From Isoetes taiwanensis (taxonomy: Eukaryota; Streptophyta; Lycopodiopsida; Isoetales; Isoetaceae): DNA of 64,000 nt. Below are positions 10,338 to 20,456 of this stretch, one piece after another. The DNA is taken from positions 62,001-126,000 of the forward strand of contig JAJEKV010000252.1 in assembly GCA_021234155.1 (NCBI GenBank), read 5' to 3'. The notes under the pieces were generated by a model. The model saw nothing but the letters and a program-made list of their open reading frames with translations. It had not been told where the DNA came from and did not search any database. Position 1 is the first letter of the stretch. Each line of letters starts with the position of its first letter. Both the position numbers and the translations under genes were made by a program.

Positions 10338-10426
10338 GTATGTTCTTCAAACAGAAATGAAAATCGCGCCAGGCACAATTTCAATTTTTTTTCCTTGTCT
10401 TACAAGTGTGTGCTTTCTTATTACAG
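10338..10426 (+). other. 89-nt intron before the HAD-like domain
   Basis: Donor AG|GTATGTTC and acceptor CTTATTACAG|A splice in phase 2, giving ..EQEPER|PKPVSSKIL. A member of the palindrome family lies inside it. Confidence 0.75.
10361..10381. repeat. CGCGCCAGG palindrome inside the 89-nt intron
   Basis: AAATCGCGCCAGGCACAATTT is an imperfect copy of the palindrome seen in the introns of the first part of the locus. Confidence 0.8.
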
Positions 10427-11329
10427 ACCTAAACCGGTTTCCTCCAAAATTCTGGTGTTCAATTTGAATGGAGTGCTCTGCAAAACGTTACCTAAAGCAA
10501 CATTCGACCTATCATGGTATGCACAGAAACCATTTGAGACACGTACGAAATGGGTATATCCGCGGTCGTATCTGAAGGAGATGTTAGACCAAGCTTTCAC
10601 TTTATTTCGTTGTGCAATTTGGTCATCGATGGAGAATAGAAATATACAGGAAGTTTTGAGAGTAGTTCCTGAACTACATAGAGATTGGGCATCTGTTTGG
10701 GATCAGAGCAAATGTAAATCATTTAAAAACCCGAAGGATCCGACAGGTAAAAATATATTTGTGAAATGCTTGAGCAACATGATGGATGACTTGAGCGTTG
10801 AGGAGAAGGAAGGCATCGTCATAGTTGATGATGACGCCTTGAAGTGTTGCTTCAATCAGTCACAGTCACTAAATCCACCATCCTATCATCCTGATATGGT
10901 TACCACAGATGATTTTCTACTTCGCTTCATTGGTGTCATGCAAGAAATAGCGTCAGGGAGATCAGTCGAGGAAATACAGAAAGTATACCCGCATCTTGAT
11001 CGGACAGGGGAAATTGACAGAGAACTTGAGAAAATTGTCTTAGAAAAGGAACTATTTTGATATATGTATACCGACAAATATGAAATATACGTTACACAAA
11101 AGTTTTGAATATATATTGCGTAATTGTAAAATAACTTTAAAATTGTTCTAGAATATGTAGCACAATAACAGGGGGTTACTTTTAGATTTTTATACGCTTT
11201 TTCACATGGTTTTTCTATGATTTCGTTGTTGTATTTGTTGAGGTGTACTAAATAGTATTTCTAGAGTGCACCCTTTATGGGCCGTTGATTTTTGTTGGTT
11301 GGAACAATCCGAGGGTTGTTGTCTTTCTC

Positions 11330-11545
11330 TGCATGTGTTTGTGCATGAATACTGCGCATGCGTATGCATGTGCATGTGCACATGCATGTGCATGTGTGTG
11401 CATGTTTATGTGCATGTGCATGTATATGTATATGCATGTGCATGTGTATTGTGCAAGTGCAAGTGCAAGTGCAAGTGCAAGTGCAAGTGCAAGTGCAAGT
11501 GCATGTGCATGTGTGCATGTGTGCATATGCATGTGTACTTGCCCT
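11330..11545. repeat. (GTGCAT)n and (GTGCAA)n microsatellite
   Basis: Mixed GTGCAT/GTATAT words are followed by eight consecutive GTGCAA-type hexamers (about 11453-11501), then more GTGCAT. All open frames here, with Cys-Met or His-Ala repeats, are products of the repeat and not genes. Confidence 0.95.
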
Positions 11546-11928
11546 CTTGGATTCTTATTGCCGGAGTGGATTTTACTACCACGAGATGGATTTTTTGCTC
11601 ACACTTACAAAGGTATTTGTTTTTTAATGTTTCTTCAGTTAGCATAATGTTGGTTTTCTGATTCTACAATGTAGTGGTGCAAAAGCCCCTTTTGTTTCCT
11701 TCCTAAGATTTGCTGCAGATTCAAGTTTAGGCCCCCTGCTTGCTTCCAACTCTTGGATATTCCTGGCTGCCGGATTGCTCATAGCAGCTAGCCTTTAGCT
11801 TCAATCAACAAACGGATTCTTATGCACTGCTGTAAAGTGGATTATTCCGCGCCCTTTTCCATGTCCACCTTGATCAGTCAAACAGTGGCCACAAGAATGC
11901 ATTTATATTGTAGGTTTGGAACTTTAAT

Positions 11929-12975
11929 CGAACCATAAGGTGAATCATGCATTACCTTTAAGCTAGAGATGGAGCATCCAAAATCATATGGATTGATAAA
12001 CAATGGTGTCATTGTGAAAGAGAAATAGTTGTAGCGGAAGTAACAATATGTAGCATAATAACAGGGGGTTTTCTGGTTTGAATTCTAAAATTTTTGTCAC
12101 ACGGGAGGGTGGCGTCCCTAAGGCGGAAGGGGCCAAATTTTTTGCAACACAAACCATTAATATCCAACATATAAAGTTAAATCCCCAACACATAACAACC
12201 AACACATAACAACCATTGACATTAACAACCAACACATAACTACCATTGACATTAATTAACACAACCATTGGGTCCAACACATTTAAATTAAAATCCCCCT
12301 TAAACCCCCTTTGGTTTGGGTGCATATTCACACGGGGGTGACGTAGGGCAGCGAGAGCCCTCATAATGTATTTTGCACGTACGAAATTAACATCATATAG
12401 TATTCCGCTTGAAATCTTATAGTATTTTTTTAATCTTGTTATACAAAGATAGCAAATTTTATACTTGCATACCCCACAAACGAGGAACTTTACGCATGCG
12501 GTATAGATTAAGGAATAAGGGTGAATATGCCTATCCAAATGCTCTCTTGCTTTCTGAGTCACCCTCGGTGAATATGCACCCAAACCAAAGGGGGTTTAAG
12601 GGGATTTTAATTTAAATGTGTTGGACCCAATGGTTGTGTTAATTAATGTCAATGGTAGTTATGTGTTGGTTGTTAATGTCAATGGTTGTTATGTGTTGGT
12701 TGTTATGTGTTGGGGGATTTAACTTTTATATGTTGGATATTAATGGTTTGTGTTGCAAAAATTTGCCCCTTCCCGCCTTAGGGACGCCACCCTCCCTCCC
12801 GTGTGACAAAAAATTTTAGAATTCAAACCAGAAAACCCCCTGTTATTATGCTACATATTGTTACTTCCGCTACAACTATTTCTCTTTCACAATGACACCA
12901 TTGTTTATCAATCCATATGATTTTGGATGCTCCATCTCTAGCTTAAAGGTAATGCATGATTCACCTTATGGTTCT
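11929..12975. repeat. About 1-kb near-perfect palindrome (foldback)
   Basis: Arms of roughly 410 bases (11929-12343 and 12562-12975) are inverted copies of one another about a centre near 12452. They begin GAACCATAAGGTGAATCATG on the left and end with its complement. Each arm carries the 23-bp word ATATGTAGCATAATAACAGGGGG, then CACACGGGAGGGTGGCGTCC, then AACACATAACTACCATTGAC repeats, then the 80-bp inner repeat. A spacer of about 220 bases separates them. Confidence 0.9.
12281..12617. repeat. Inverted-repeat core B, reverse orientation
   Basis: This 337-bp core is homologous to 5826-6167 and 59762-60098. Shared inner words include, in reverse, 'catgcgtaaa..ttcctcgtttgtggggtatgcaa'. Confidence 0.85.
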
Positions 12976-12979
12976 AGAA

Positions 12980-14390
12980 AAACTATATATATTGTTGAGA
13001 ATATAGATTGTGTAATTATAAAATATTTTTGCAATGATGACACGCGTTCATGCTGTTAAATTATGTGAGATTTTGTCCTTAATTTTGTTAACTTCAGTAC
13101 TCTAAAATATAATAGATGGTATATTTACTGTCAAGTAAATTGCGCCAGGCGCGATTTGTACTACGAAAAGCCTTGTTTCTAATTGCCAGCTTGCAGATAT
13201 TTAATCAGATACACTTGTTATTTTACTATAAGATTTTTGTATTCGTCCGTCTTGGTATTAAAAATATGCAAATTGCACGATTTTCATGTTGCCCACCCCT
13301 ACAGTCATAATACGATCAAATTGCATCTTATTTTACAACAACCGTCAAATTTTCCACAAAGTGTGTATTCTCGGACTGAAAATGAAAACAATAAAAAATA
13401 TGGTCACGTCAAGAAAATGATCGAAAATAAGCTTTAATGGCGCGATTTTGGAATAGATATAATCCCCAAAATATTTTAATGATGGTTTATATCTTTCTGC
13501 TTTCCATTGATCTTAATAATACTGGTGTACCTCGTTTCACAGAAAAATAATATGTCAAACTTGGGGTATATGGCAGTGGTTTTGCCCATTACTCTTTTGA
13601 CAAGCTGGTCAGATATATTGGACTCTCGCCCTGAATAACAGAGAAATATAACTCTCATCCTAAATAATAGAGGAATCAACATCCTATCCATATTTTCTTC
13701 ATTTTGCATAGAAAACTAAGGTAAAAAGGAAGACTCATAATCTAATGACTCTACAGATAAAGGAACTGATAACGGAAGTAGGTTACATGGAACAACATGT
13801 GTTGACTTTATATCTGAAGTCTTATCAACACTGCATTTCATGATATGCACCATCTTCTATGGAACAAAGCTCTGAAAAGATGACAACATCATATTAGCTC
13901 TCGAAAGATGCATCTAGGAATAACATATTAACAGTAAACCACTCTGCATATCTGAAATACTAAAAATCTCATATTATCAGAAATAGATATTTTAATCTCG
14001 GTAGAGACAAGACAATCTTGTTTTTGGCAAATTTAAACAAACAATGCCAGATTTCTACTTATTCGAATAAATATAGCTTTATTATTAGCAAATAAGCTTC
14101 CAACTTTATCGTCAATGGTCTAATTTGTTAGAATCAAGCCACTTCTATAGAATAATTAATGCAATTGTTCTAATTCACCACAATGCACTAGCTCAACAAT
14201 ATGACTAGAATAATTCTTACAATCTAGACAATTTCCCAATGCTTAGATAAACACCTTCATAAATAGTTTTAACAACCATATACCATTTCAATGGTAATGA
14301 TATTTATTCAGAAAGCACTGTTCATTTGGACTGAACAATTTACTGTAGCAGTTTCAAGGTTCTTTGTATTGATCTAATGGATGAATTAGA
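12980..14390. other. Locus remnant and AT-rich DNA without a supported gene
   Basis: 13.0-13.4 kb resumes the sequence type seen before element 2, including one palindrome at 13138. A minus-strand frame at 13476-13709 (77 aa, MQNEENMDRMLIPLLFRM) has no recognised motif. The rest is AT-rich. Confidence 0.4.
13138..13157. repeat. GCGCCAGGCGCG palindrome, most downstream copy
   Basis: AAATTGCGCCAGGCGCGATT lies beyond element 2. A half copy (GGCGCGATTTTGG) follows at about 13439. Confidence 0.85.
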
Positions 14391-14399
14391 TCAATGAGA

Positions 14400-14728
14400 T
14401 GTTTGCCGACCACTTCAATCTCCAAGTCGGATCTACATTACACGGCACCGTCCGTTAAATTTGCAGTTTCGACGGTTTTGCCAGGAGATCCGGGCCACCT
14501 GTATTTCTTTCGTATTTGAATGTTCGGTTGGCTCCAAAATGAGAAGCCGGCCATTGACCATTAAAACCCATGGTCATTTTACTTAAACATTTACAATATG
14601 TACACCCCCTTAGGTTTATCAAAACCATTAGGGTAAATACTTGTTTTTCACAGAATAGTGCTAGGTTAGGCCATCATAAGCTCTGTCTAGCACAATTATA
14701 TGGTGAATTCCAACATTCCTCCTTCACC
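14400..14728 (-). mobile_element. LTR end and polypurine tract of a truncated LTR retroelement
   Basis: On the minus strand GGTGAAGGAGGAA (complement of 14716-14728) is followed by TGTTGGAATTCACC, the pattern of a polypurine tract joining a 3' LTR that starts TG. The sequence leftward to about 14400 would be that LTR. Its inner limit and the partner LTR were not found. It suits the minus-strand gypsy frame just to the right. Confidence 0.4.
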
Positions 14729-14956
14729 ATATAATTATATTCTAGAAATACTAAGGAAAAAACGGACAAGAATGCTGAATGAATGCTGCCACGCTGTTGC
14801 ATCTCTTTATAACCAAACACAAGTACATATTGATAGCAAGTTAGTGAAACCATTATGGCCGGGATTAAAAAACCTCGCCCTTTCGGGTTTTCGAGGAAAA
14901 ACCCTGACAATAATGGGATCACTAACCTATGCTAGAGTCATAATCTCAAAAAGAAT

Positions 14957-15736
14957 CTATACCCTCATGCTGACCAGCCTTGTTGGGTGGAGAATACATA
15001 TAGTAACTAGCACAATACAGGACAACCAATCAGGATTTACTCTCTCTGCTATGACACCTGCATCTTTCATTTTAAAGAGCTCTTCTTTTATCAGGTCAAG
15101 CAAAGCAACATTTATCCTTCTTAACTTCTGCACTACAAGTTTTTCATTCTCTTTAATTCTTATTCCAAATTCACAAACCTTCATGTCAACACCTAGTAGC
15201 TCTTTATAATCCCAAGCAAAAATATCCTTCCATTCATCTAAGATTTGAGTAACTTTACCTTCATCTTCTTTTTTGAAAAGATCTCCAACATACAAAATTC
15301 TCTCTTGGCCATTTTTCTCTTTTTTTACCTCCCCTACCTGTTTTTTATTGCTTGCATTGATCACAAGGATGGAATGTAATTGCCTTAAGTCTTCCTCCTC
15401 CAATTCTTCTTCTCTGATTGCTCCCTCAGATAAATGTTCAAGTAGAACATTTTTGCAAAGAGCATTTGCTTCAGCATTCAGGTCTCTTGTTACATGTTGC
15501 AGCTCCCAACTCTTGAATCCTGCAGGCTCTTCTATGGTTTGATCTCTAACTGTTATCATTTCCTCCTGTTTGGCTTCATATTCACCTGAAATTTGCCTGC
15601 AACCCAATTGAAAATCACCAAAGATAACAATATTAGTTATGCCAATATGTTTAGCTTTCTGAAGCCCTGCAATAATAGCTTTATATTCAGCCATGTTTGA
15701 TGTAGTATTGGGGTGTATCCTGCCAGCCTTGGCCAA
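14957..15736 (-). pseudogene. Ty3/gypsy-type fragment: RNase H followed by start of reverse transcriptase
   Basis: A 259-aa minus-strand frame begins GRIHPNTTSNMAEYKAI, a classic RNase H strand with the catalytic Glu. It continues FGDFQLGCRQI (the usual D-S is D-F) and LQHVTRDLNAEANALCK (the last catalytic Asp is Asn in the AD position). Residues 150-240 then read DEWKDIFAWDYKELLGVD, VQKLRRINVALLDLIKEELFKMKDAGVI, which is the lead-in to a Ty3/gypsy RT ('iFAWs..dmpGid...v.q..rr..p.......ee...l..agvI'). Finding RNase H upstream of RT is not the usual gypsy order and suggests an extra RNase H or a rearranged copy. It ends before the RT core. It is a remnant. Confidence 0.75.
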
Positions 15737-15809
15737 GAGCCTGCTATTTTTGTCTTTTAAAACTAGAACAATATAATATAGTTATGGTGCCCAGCGTTGC
15801 TGGGCATAA

Positions 15810-16180
15810 GTTGGAAAAAAAGAGGGGTAAAATCAAGCATTTTGCTATGCATTGGATCGTCCTTATTTAACCCCTTAGAAAGAAAAAGGAAGGAAAAGTG
15901 TCTTCTTTATATTTGTGCAATTTATGTCTTCTCTATATTTGTGCTTAAATTGCAAGAGTTCAATTGGTCTAGCAATAAAATGTGTTGGGAATAAGTTGGA
16001 AAAAGAAGAGAGGTGAAATCAAGCATTTCGTTATGCATTGGATTGTCCTCTCTTAACTTCTTAGTAAAGAAAAGAAAGGATAAATGTATTTTTTATATTT
16101 GTGAAATTTATGTCTTCTCTATATTTGTGCTTAAATTGCAAGAGTTCCATCAGTCTAGCAATAAAATGTGCTAAGAACAG
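15810..16180. repeat. Two tandem copies of a 183-bp unit
   Basis: Units start at about 15810 and 15993 with TTGGAAAAAnAGAG. Both end with TTGCAAGAGTTC..TCTAGCAATAAAATGTG. A nested 25-base repeat (tttatgtcttctctatatttgtgc) is present. They are about 85-90 percent alike by eye. Confidence 0.85.
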
Positions 16181-16199
16181 GTACTTTGTATGATAACCT

Positions 16200-17120
16200 T
16201 GGAAAGCACACAGCAGGGAGTGCCAGGCCATTGGCATTATATTACGATGACCATAGTCTATAGATGTAAATTGTTGGTCGCATTAGCATGTTTTAAGGCT
16301 ATCTAATAAAACTTTGCAACAATTGAATCTACAAACACCTTCAAGTTTGTAATAAAAACGAATAACCATAAAGACTTTTAATCCTCTCGAAGTTGATTTC
16401 AAAATTTTGAGTTATATTTTCATTGTTGGTTGATGTTAAATTTTGAGCTATAAGGACTTTTGATCCTCTCTAGTTGATGTCAAAATTTTGAGTTATATTA
16501 TCATTGTTGGTTGATGTCAAATTTTGAGCTATATTATCATTGTTGTATAGTCCTTAATTGATGCAGACATTTTGCCAAAGTCCAATAGAACACAAACACT
16601 TAATCACCTATAATCAAAGTTCAATAGAATACTAACATTTAAACACCTATAACCATATTATTGACACCGCTCTTGCTTAATGTTTATTCACATAAGCATT
16701 TCTAATTCCTAGTTCCTAGTTGCAATTGTGTAATTTTTAAATTTGGGATGTAGATGTGTAAAACTTACAACTACAGGTTTGCTCAATTGTTGATGGATCT
16801 TTAGTAGTGAAGAAACTCTATACATGCCCATGTTTACATAAATGATTATACGTAATTGTCTCCATTACACGGATTTCGTCTACAGTGCTGGCTTGTGAGA
16901 TTCTAGAAGCATAGAAATGACGATTGCTTGCAGGAACATCCATATATGTAAATCTCGAAGCAAAATATTCCTTAAAACCATGCAGAGATGTGTTGCCATT
17001 GTACTATGAAAGGGCATGATGCATGCAACTACAGAAAATTGCGACAAATTGCATGTATTTGCATGACATGTTCATCCCGCCCCTCCATTAAATACTTGTA
17101 AATGTCTTTACGTAACAGCT
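16200..17120. other. Intergenic, AT-rich, no supported gene
   Basis: The word 'tcaaaattttgagttatattatcattgttggttgatg' recurs about three times at 16390-16545. Nothing else is recognised. Confidence 0.4.
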
Positions 17121-17124
17121 CTGA

Positions 17125-17310
17125 AAGGTCCAATGCACATGCTCATGGTGTATCAGATACAATGACAAAGGTCCTCCTACAAAATGAATATATGGTCTTG
17201 AAGAATGCCGAAGTATGAAAGGTCCAATGCACATGCTCATGGTGTATCAGATACAATGATAAAGGTCCTCATACAAAATGAATATATGGTCTTGAAGAAT
17301 GCCGAAGTAT
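17125..17310. repeat. 93-bp perfect-like tandem duplication
   Basis: GAAAGGTCCAATGCACATGC to ..GAATGCCGAAGTAT occurs at about 17125-17217 and again at 17218-17310, with only two or three differences. Confidence 0.9.
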
Positions 17311-17342
17311 ATTACCATTTGATCTGGGTTCTTAAGTTGGAA

Positions 17343-17453
17343 ATATTTACAAAATGTCTTTTCAAATCTGTATATTTAATGGTCTTCACTGCGATAGACA
17401 GATTGCTAAAGCTTTTTGCAATATTGTACACAATAACAAACTTGTGCAGATGG
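17343..17453 (+). repeat. Dispersed direct repeat, copy 1 (other copy 18379-18487)
   Basis: About 110 bases from 'atttacaaa' to 'acaaacttgtgcagatgg' recur near 18379-18487 with few changes. In one frame the second copy reads LHCDRQIAKAFCNIVHNNKL, which faintly recalls a copia RNase H strand (HCDNQSxIxxxxNPVxH). This suggests retroelement debris. Confidence 0.7.
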
Positions 17454-19610
17454 GTTTGCCAAGAAACCTTGCCATCAACTGGCCCCAAAATTGAAAATTT
17501 TGATAGGGTTTTAGAGCCGGCTGTGATTGTCCAGCCAATCCCACCATGTGAGAGAGGCTGCAGAACAAATTTCAATAGTACAGAGAGAACTCAACAATCT
17601 TAGATCTTGGATCTTGGGAGCCACGTTCTTGACGGATATAGGGATAAGAAAACGAAGAATGTACATGTAAAAGATTGAGGCCAATGGACCACATTAATGC
17701 CAGCTTTAAGTTCTAGCAGGGCATGTCTTGTTGATGTTTTCCCGGCCATTCTACAACTGATAAAAAACACTAATGCCCAGTAAAACTGTTGCTGCTTCAG
17801 GGCATCCATTTTTTACTTTTAATGGTGGAAGCAGATAGATGTTCCATGTATTAGACATGTTGATGGTAGATGAGAATAAGATTGAACAGACAAAATAAAG
17901 GTCATTAATGTAGAATGAAGTCTGATGTAGAATGCAATTAATGTGAATCAGGAATCTGAAAAAACTGAAAAACTGTTGAGACGAACCTGGAAAATGAGTA
18001 GGTTGTTGGCCGAGAAGACACAACTTGTGGACACCATTAGGAGGCACTCTTGATCCAAAATGTTTCCTTATATCTGCCATTTGTACCATAGGCTGCATTT
18101 TTCTCTATTTTTTGCCATTGCTTTTGCTTGTTCTTCTGCTCTATGCCCAACGTTAAAGTCACTCGTGTCTATCTACATTAAAGCCCAAAACTTGTGTCTA
18201 TCTACAGCCAACAATGGGACCTAGTTACAATGATCGATAACATATACCGAGCAAAAGTGATGGAATATACATTTACCTGATAGAAAATGAAAGCCTAGTT
18301 TAATACTGATACAAAGCCAAATTTTATACTTTTAATCTCTAGTCTTGTTTCCTACAGAAGGCCACGTTTGGTGGGAATATTTACAAATGTATTTTCAAAT
18401 CTGTATATTTAGTGGTCTTCACTGCGATAGACAGATTGCTAAAGCTTTTTGCAATATTGTACACAATAACAAACTTGTGCAGATGGAGACTTGCAAACTA
18501 AATCTCAGAACATATCCATATGGGGTTTTAGCTCAGACAATGCTTGATCATTTGGCAGAAAAAACATCATTGTCTCAATTCTGGATCAACAATCTGCAAA
18601 TACTCATCAATATCAACAGACTGAAAAAGGCTTGGTTCAAGCAGAATCTGCAGCAACGCTGTCAAAGAAACAAAAACCCTGCTCCATCTAACCAAATTTT
18701 GATTACAAAGGACTTATTTCTACAGGACCTCTATGCCGCTATCCATTTGTTTATGCTTGCTTCCTTGCAAACATATGGGAGCAGAGGTGTAGCGCCATGC
18801 TTGACAGATCCATTTTTCTTCAAGAATAAGACATTATTTACAGATATCAAGATTAAGATTCTAAGAACAAAAATAATTCACTCTTAGTCAAAAGCCTTCT
18901 GTGCAATTACTGTAGTAGGATTTATGGAAATGCAAGACACAAATTAGCATTGCCATACCTCTTTTTTTATTATTCTTTGAGCTAACAAAAGATGCAGATT
19001 TGGCATAACCAGCTGCCGCCATGGACACCCTCATGCATTGATTCTGCCGCCATGGGCATCTGCTTCGAGCTTAAAGCTGGGATCCGTGTGCAAGCATTCA
19101 AAATCATGACTTCCCAAAATGGTTTCCGCTCTCCCAAGCTTGTTCTAGGTAAAGAAAACACCCTAAGCAGGAAAAGAGGACCAGAATCGGATCCATTCTA
19201 ATGCTTCGGGGTCATTCTACTGCTCTGAAGCAACAATGTTGGTTCTCTTCTGTGTTCTGCACGCCAGAAAGAGCTTTTCGGATGTGGCTACCGGAAGCCC
19301 ATAGCCACACCCTAAAATAAATTAAAAAATTAAGGGTTAAAAAAAGGTCAAATTCATGGAGTCTTCGTAAAATAAAAGGCTTCATGTGGACCATTGAAAA
19401 AATGAGATCATTAGAAAAAGGGACATTGTTTGGACCCTTAGATCTGGTCAGGTCATTTATGGCCATCGGATTTAGGGCTGGAATTATAATATAGGATGAA
19501 GCGTCTTGTGCTTGGAATCCAAACCTTCATCCCAAAAATACGAGCTATAGGGAAAATCGTTCACCAACTATTAACCTGCATACACAAGAAAAATGAACCA
19601 AACGCCCCTA
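17454..19610. other. Retroelement debris and unassigned DNA
   Basis: The second copy of the 110-bp repeat lies at 18379-18487 within a 180-aa plus-strand frame (18345-18887) of no known family. Minus-strand frames at 17600-18098 have no recognised motif. I see no supported gene. Confidence 0.35.
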
Positions 19611-19617
19611 GGGCTAC

Positions 19618-19745
19618 ATGGGCACGAGGGCCTCCAACTAGGCACGAGGGCCTCCATCTAGGCATGAGGGCCTCAACCAGGCACAAAAAGCCTCTAACTA
19701 TGCACCAGGCCTCCATCATGATGTAGGCCTCCAACCAGCCACTAG
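19618..19745. repeat. GGCACGAGGGCCTCCAACTA 20-bp tandem repeat
   Basis: Six or seven degenerate units of about 20 bases occur (ggcacgagggcctccaacta, ggcatgagggcctcaaccag and so on). Confidence 0.85.
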
Positions 19746-19799
19746 AACCTCTAGAAAATTAGCTTACCAAAAAGGCATATGAGAGCAAGGGTGGGAGGG

Positions 19800-20110
19800 T
19801 GGGGAGCCAAACTGTAGAAAAGGAACGGGAGATGCAAAAGCGAGCTGATGAAGAAAGAAGGAGCGAGAAGGCTGCTAAATAGAAAAATAGGAAAGAAAAG
19901 GACAAAAAATAACTAACTGCTAAAACTGCCATCGTATTTCTAGAACTTCGTTTACTTTCTATTCGATGAAACAAAAGCAAACGTCATTTCTAGAAATACT
20001 AAGGCAAAAACGGACAAGAATGCTGAAAAAGAGGCAGAGCATGAAACAATAAAGCAAGGCCAAGAGCAAGAAAAGCTAGCAGACGTACCTATGAATAAGG
20101 TCACATAATT
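19800..20110 (+). pseudogene. Decayed charged coiled-coil (gag-like) sequence
   Basis: The plus strand encodes KEREMQKRADEERRSEKAAK up to a TAG, then KNRKEKDKK. From about 20000 it reads DKNAEKEAEHETIKQGQEQEKLADV up to a stop. Dense Lys/Glu/Arg suggests a coiled-coil or gag-type protein. 19803-19990 is repeated in the same orientation at 32822-33016, and 19985-20030 resembles 14741-14785. It is a broken retroelement remnant; the family is unknown. Confidence 0.45.
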
Positions 20111-20456
20111 TAATGCTAAAATACTGAAAGGAACAAAGCCAAATGAACACATAGTAGCAAAAAGAACGAATGGTAGATAAGAAAGAACAAAGTTTGTAGG
20201 GTCGACTTATGGTTGGGAACACTAAGAACCAAGGTGAAATCAACCCTTACCTTAACTTTTGCCCATCAAGCAACCTTAAATTAGTCACACAAGCAGCAAT
20301 TGAACTCAAACATCCAATAACTAGCAATAAGCCCACAACTTAGGCTTAAAAAGGTCTCGTCATTGAACCCAAACATCGAATAACTAGTAATAAACCCACA
20401 ACTTAAGATTATAACGGTCTCATACTGTTAATTCACCAGATCGATCTTAACGAGCA

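Larger units (their letters stand above)
8728..11060 (+). pseudogene. Second part of the split locus: possible methyltransferase-like region plus FCP1/HAD-like domain
   Basis: An acceptor (TTTATTTAG|G) at 8727 opens a frame that continues to TGA 11058-11060. Two in-frame stops (TAA 8916-8918, TAG 10072-10074) and one frame shift near 9380-9405 interrupt it. The start is a helical, charged linker (LISVLERCIRKEVVYKK). Next, GDGPTDITLFVLDSRGTRW and CWEFHVGGYVSREALKLARK sit where an N4/N6 DNA methyltransferase would have its catalytic loop and SAM loop, but both motifs are degenerate. ParB-methyltransferase fusions are common in bacteria and phages, which prompts this reading. After an 89-nt intron (10338-10426), KILVFNLNGVLCKT, CAIWSSMENRN, VWDQSKCK and IVIVDDDALK match the plant FCP1-like HAD family. 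Its first catalytic Asp is Asn here, so phosphatase activity is unlikely. The frame does not join cleanly to 5803. Confidence 0.5.
11154..12970 (-). mobile_element. Element 2 of the shared-end family, reverse orientation, candidate 9-bp TSD
   Basis: The conserved right terminus appears here in reverse complement at the left (TATGTAGCACAATAACAGGGGG), and the inverted-repeat core lies at the right in reverse. GTTCTAGAA occurs directly before (11145-11153) and after (12971-12979), a candidate 9-bp target duplication of the length typical of Mutator-like elements. The interior holds a GTGCAT/GTGCAA microsatellite and 370 bases with no recognised gene. No transposase is present. It separates the end of the HAD-like gene from 13.0-13.4 kb, where the locus-specific palindrome reappears. 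Confidence 0.55.

Noticed and set aside
8598-11268. A single 2.7-kb transposon with 115-bp terminal inverted repeats enclosing the methyltransferase/HAD-like gene
   Set aside because: The copy at 62.7-62.95 kb shows that the repeat is the outer right end of an element lying to its left, so the gene is between two insertions facing each other, not inside one.
11202-11661. Several overlapping frames on both strands with Cys-Met, His-Met and Ala-Ser repeats
   Set aside because: They are translations of the GTGCAT/GTGCAA microsatellite, open in all frames.
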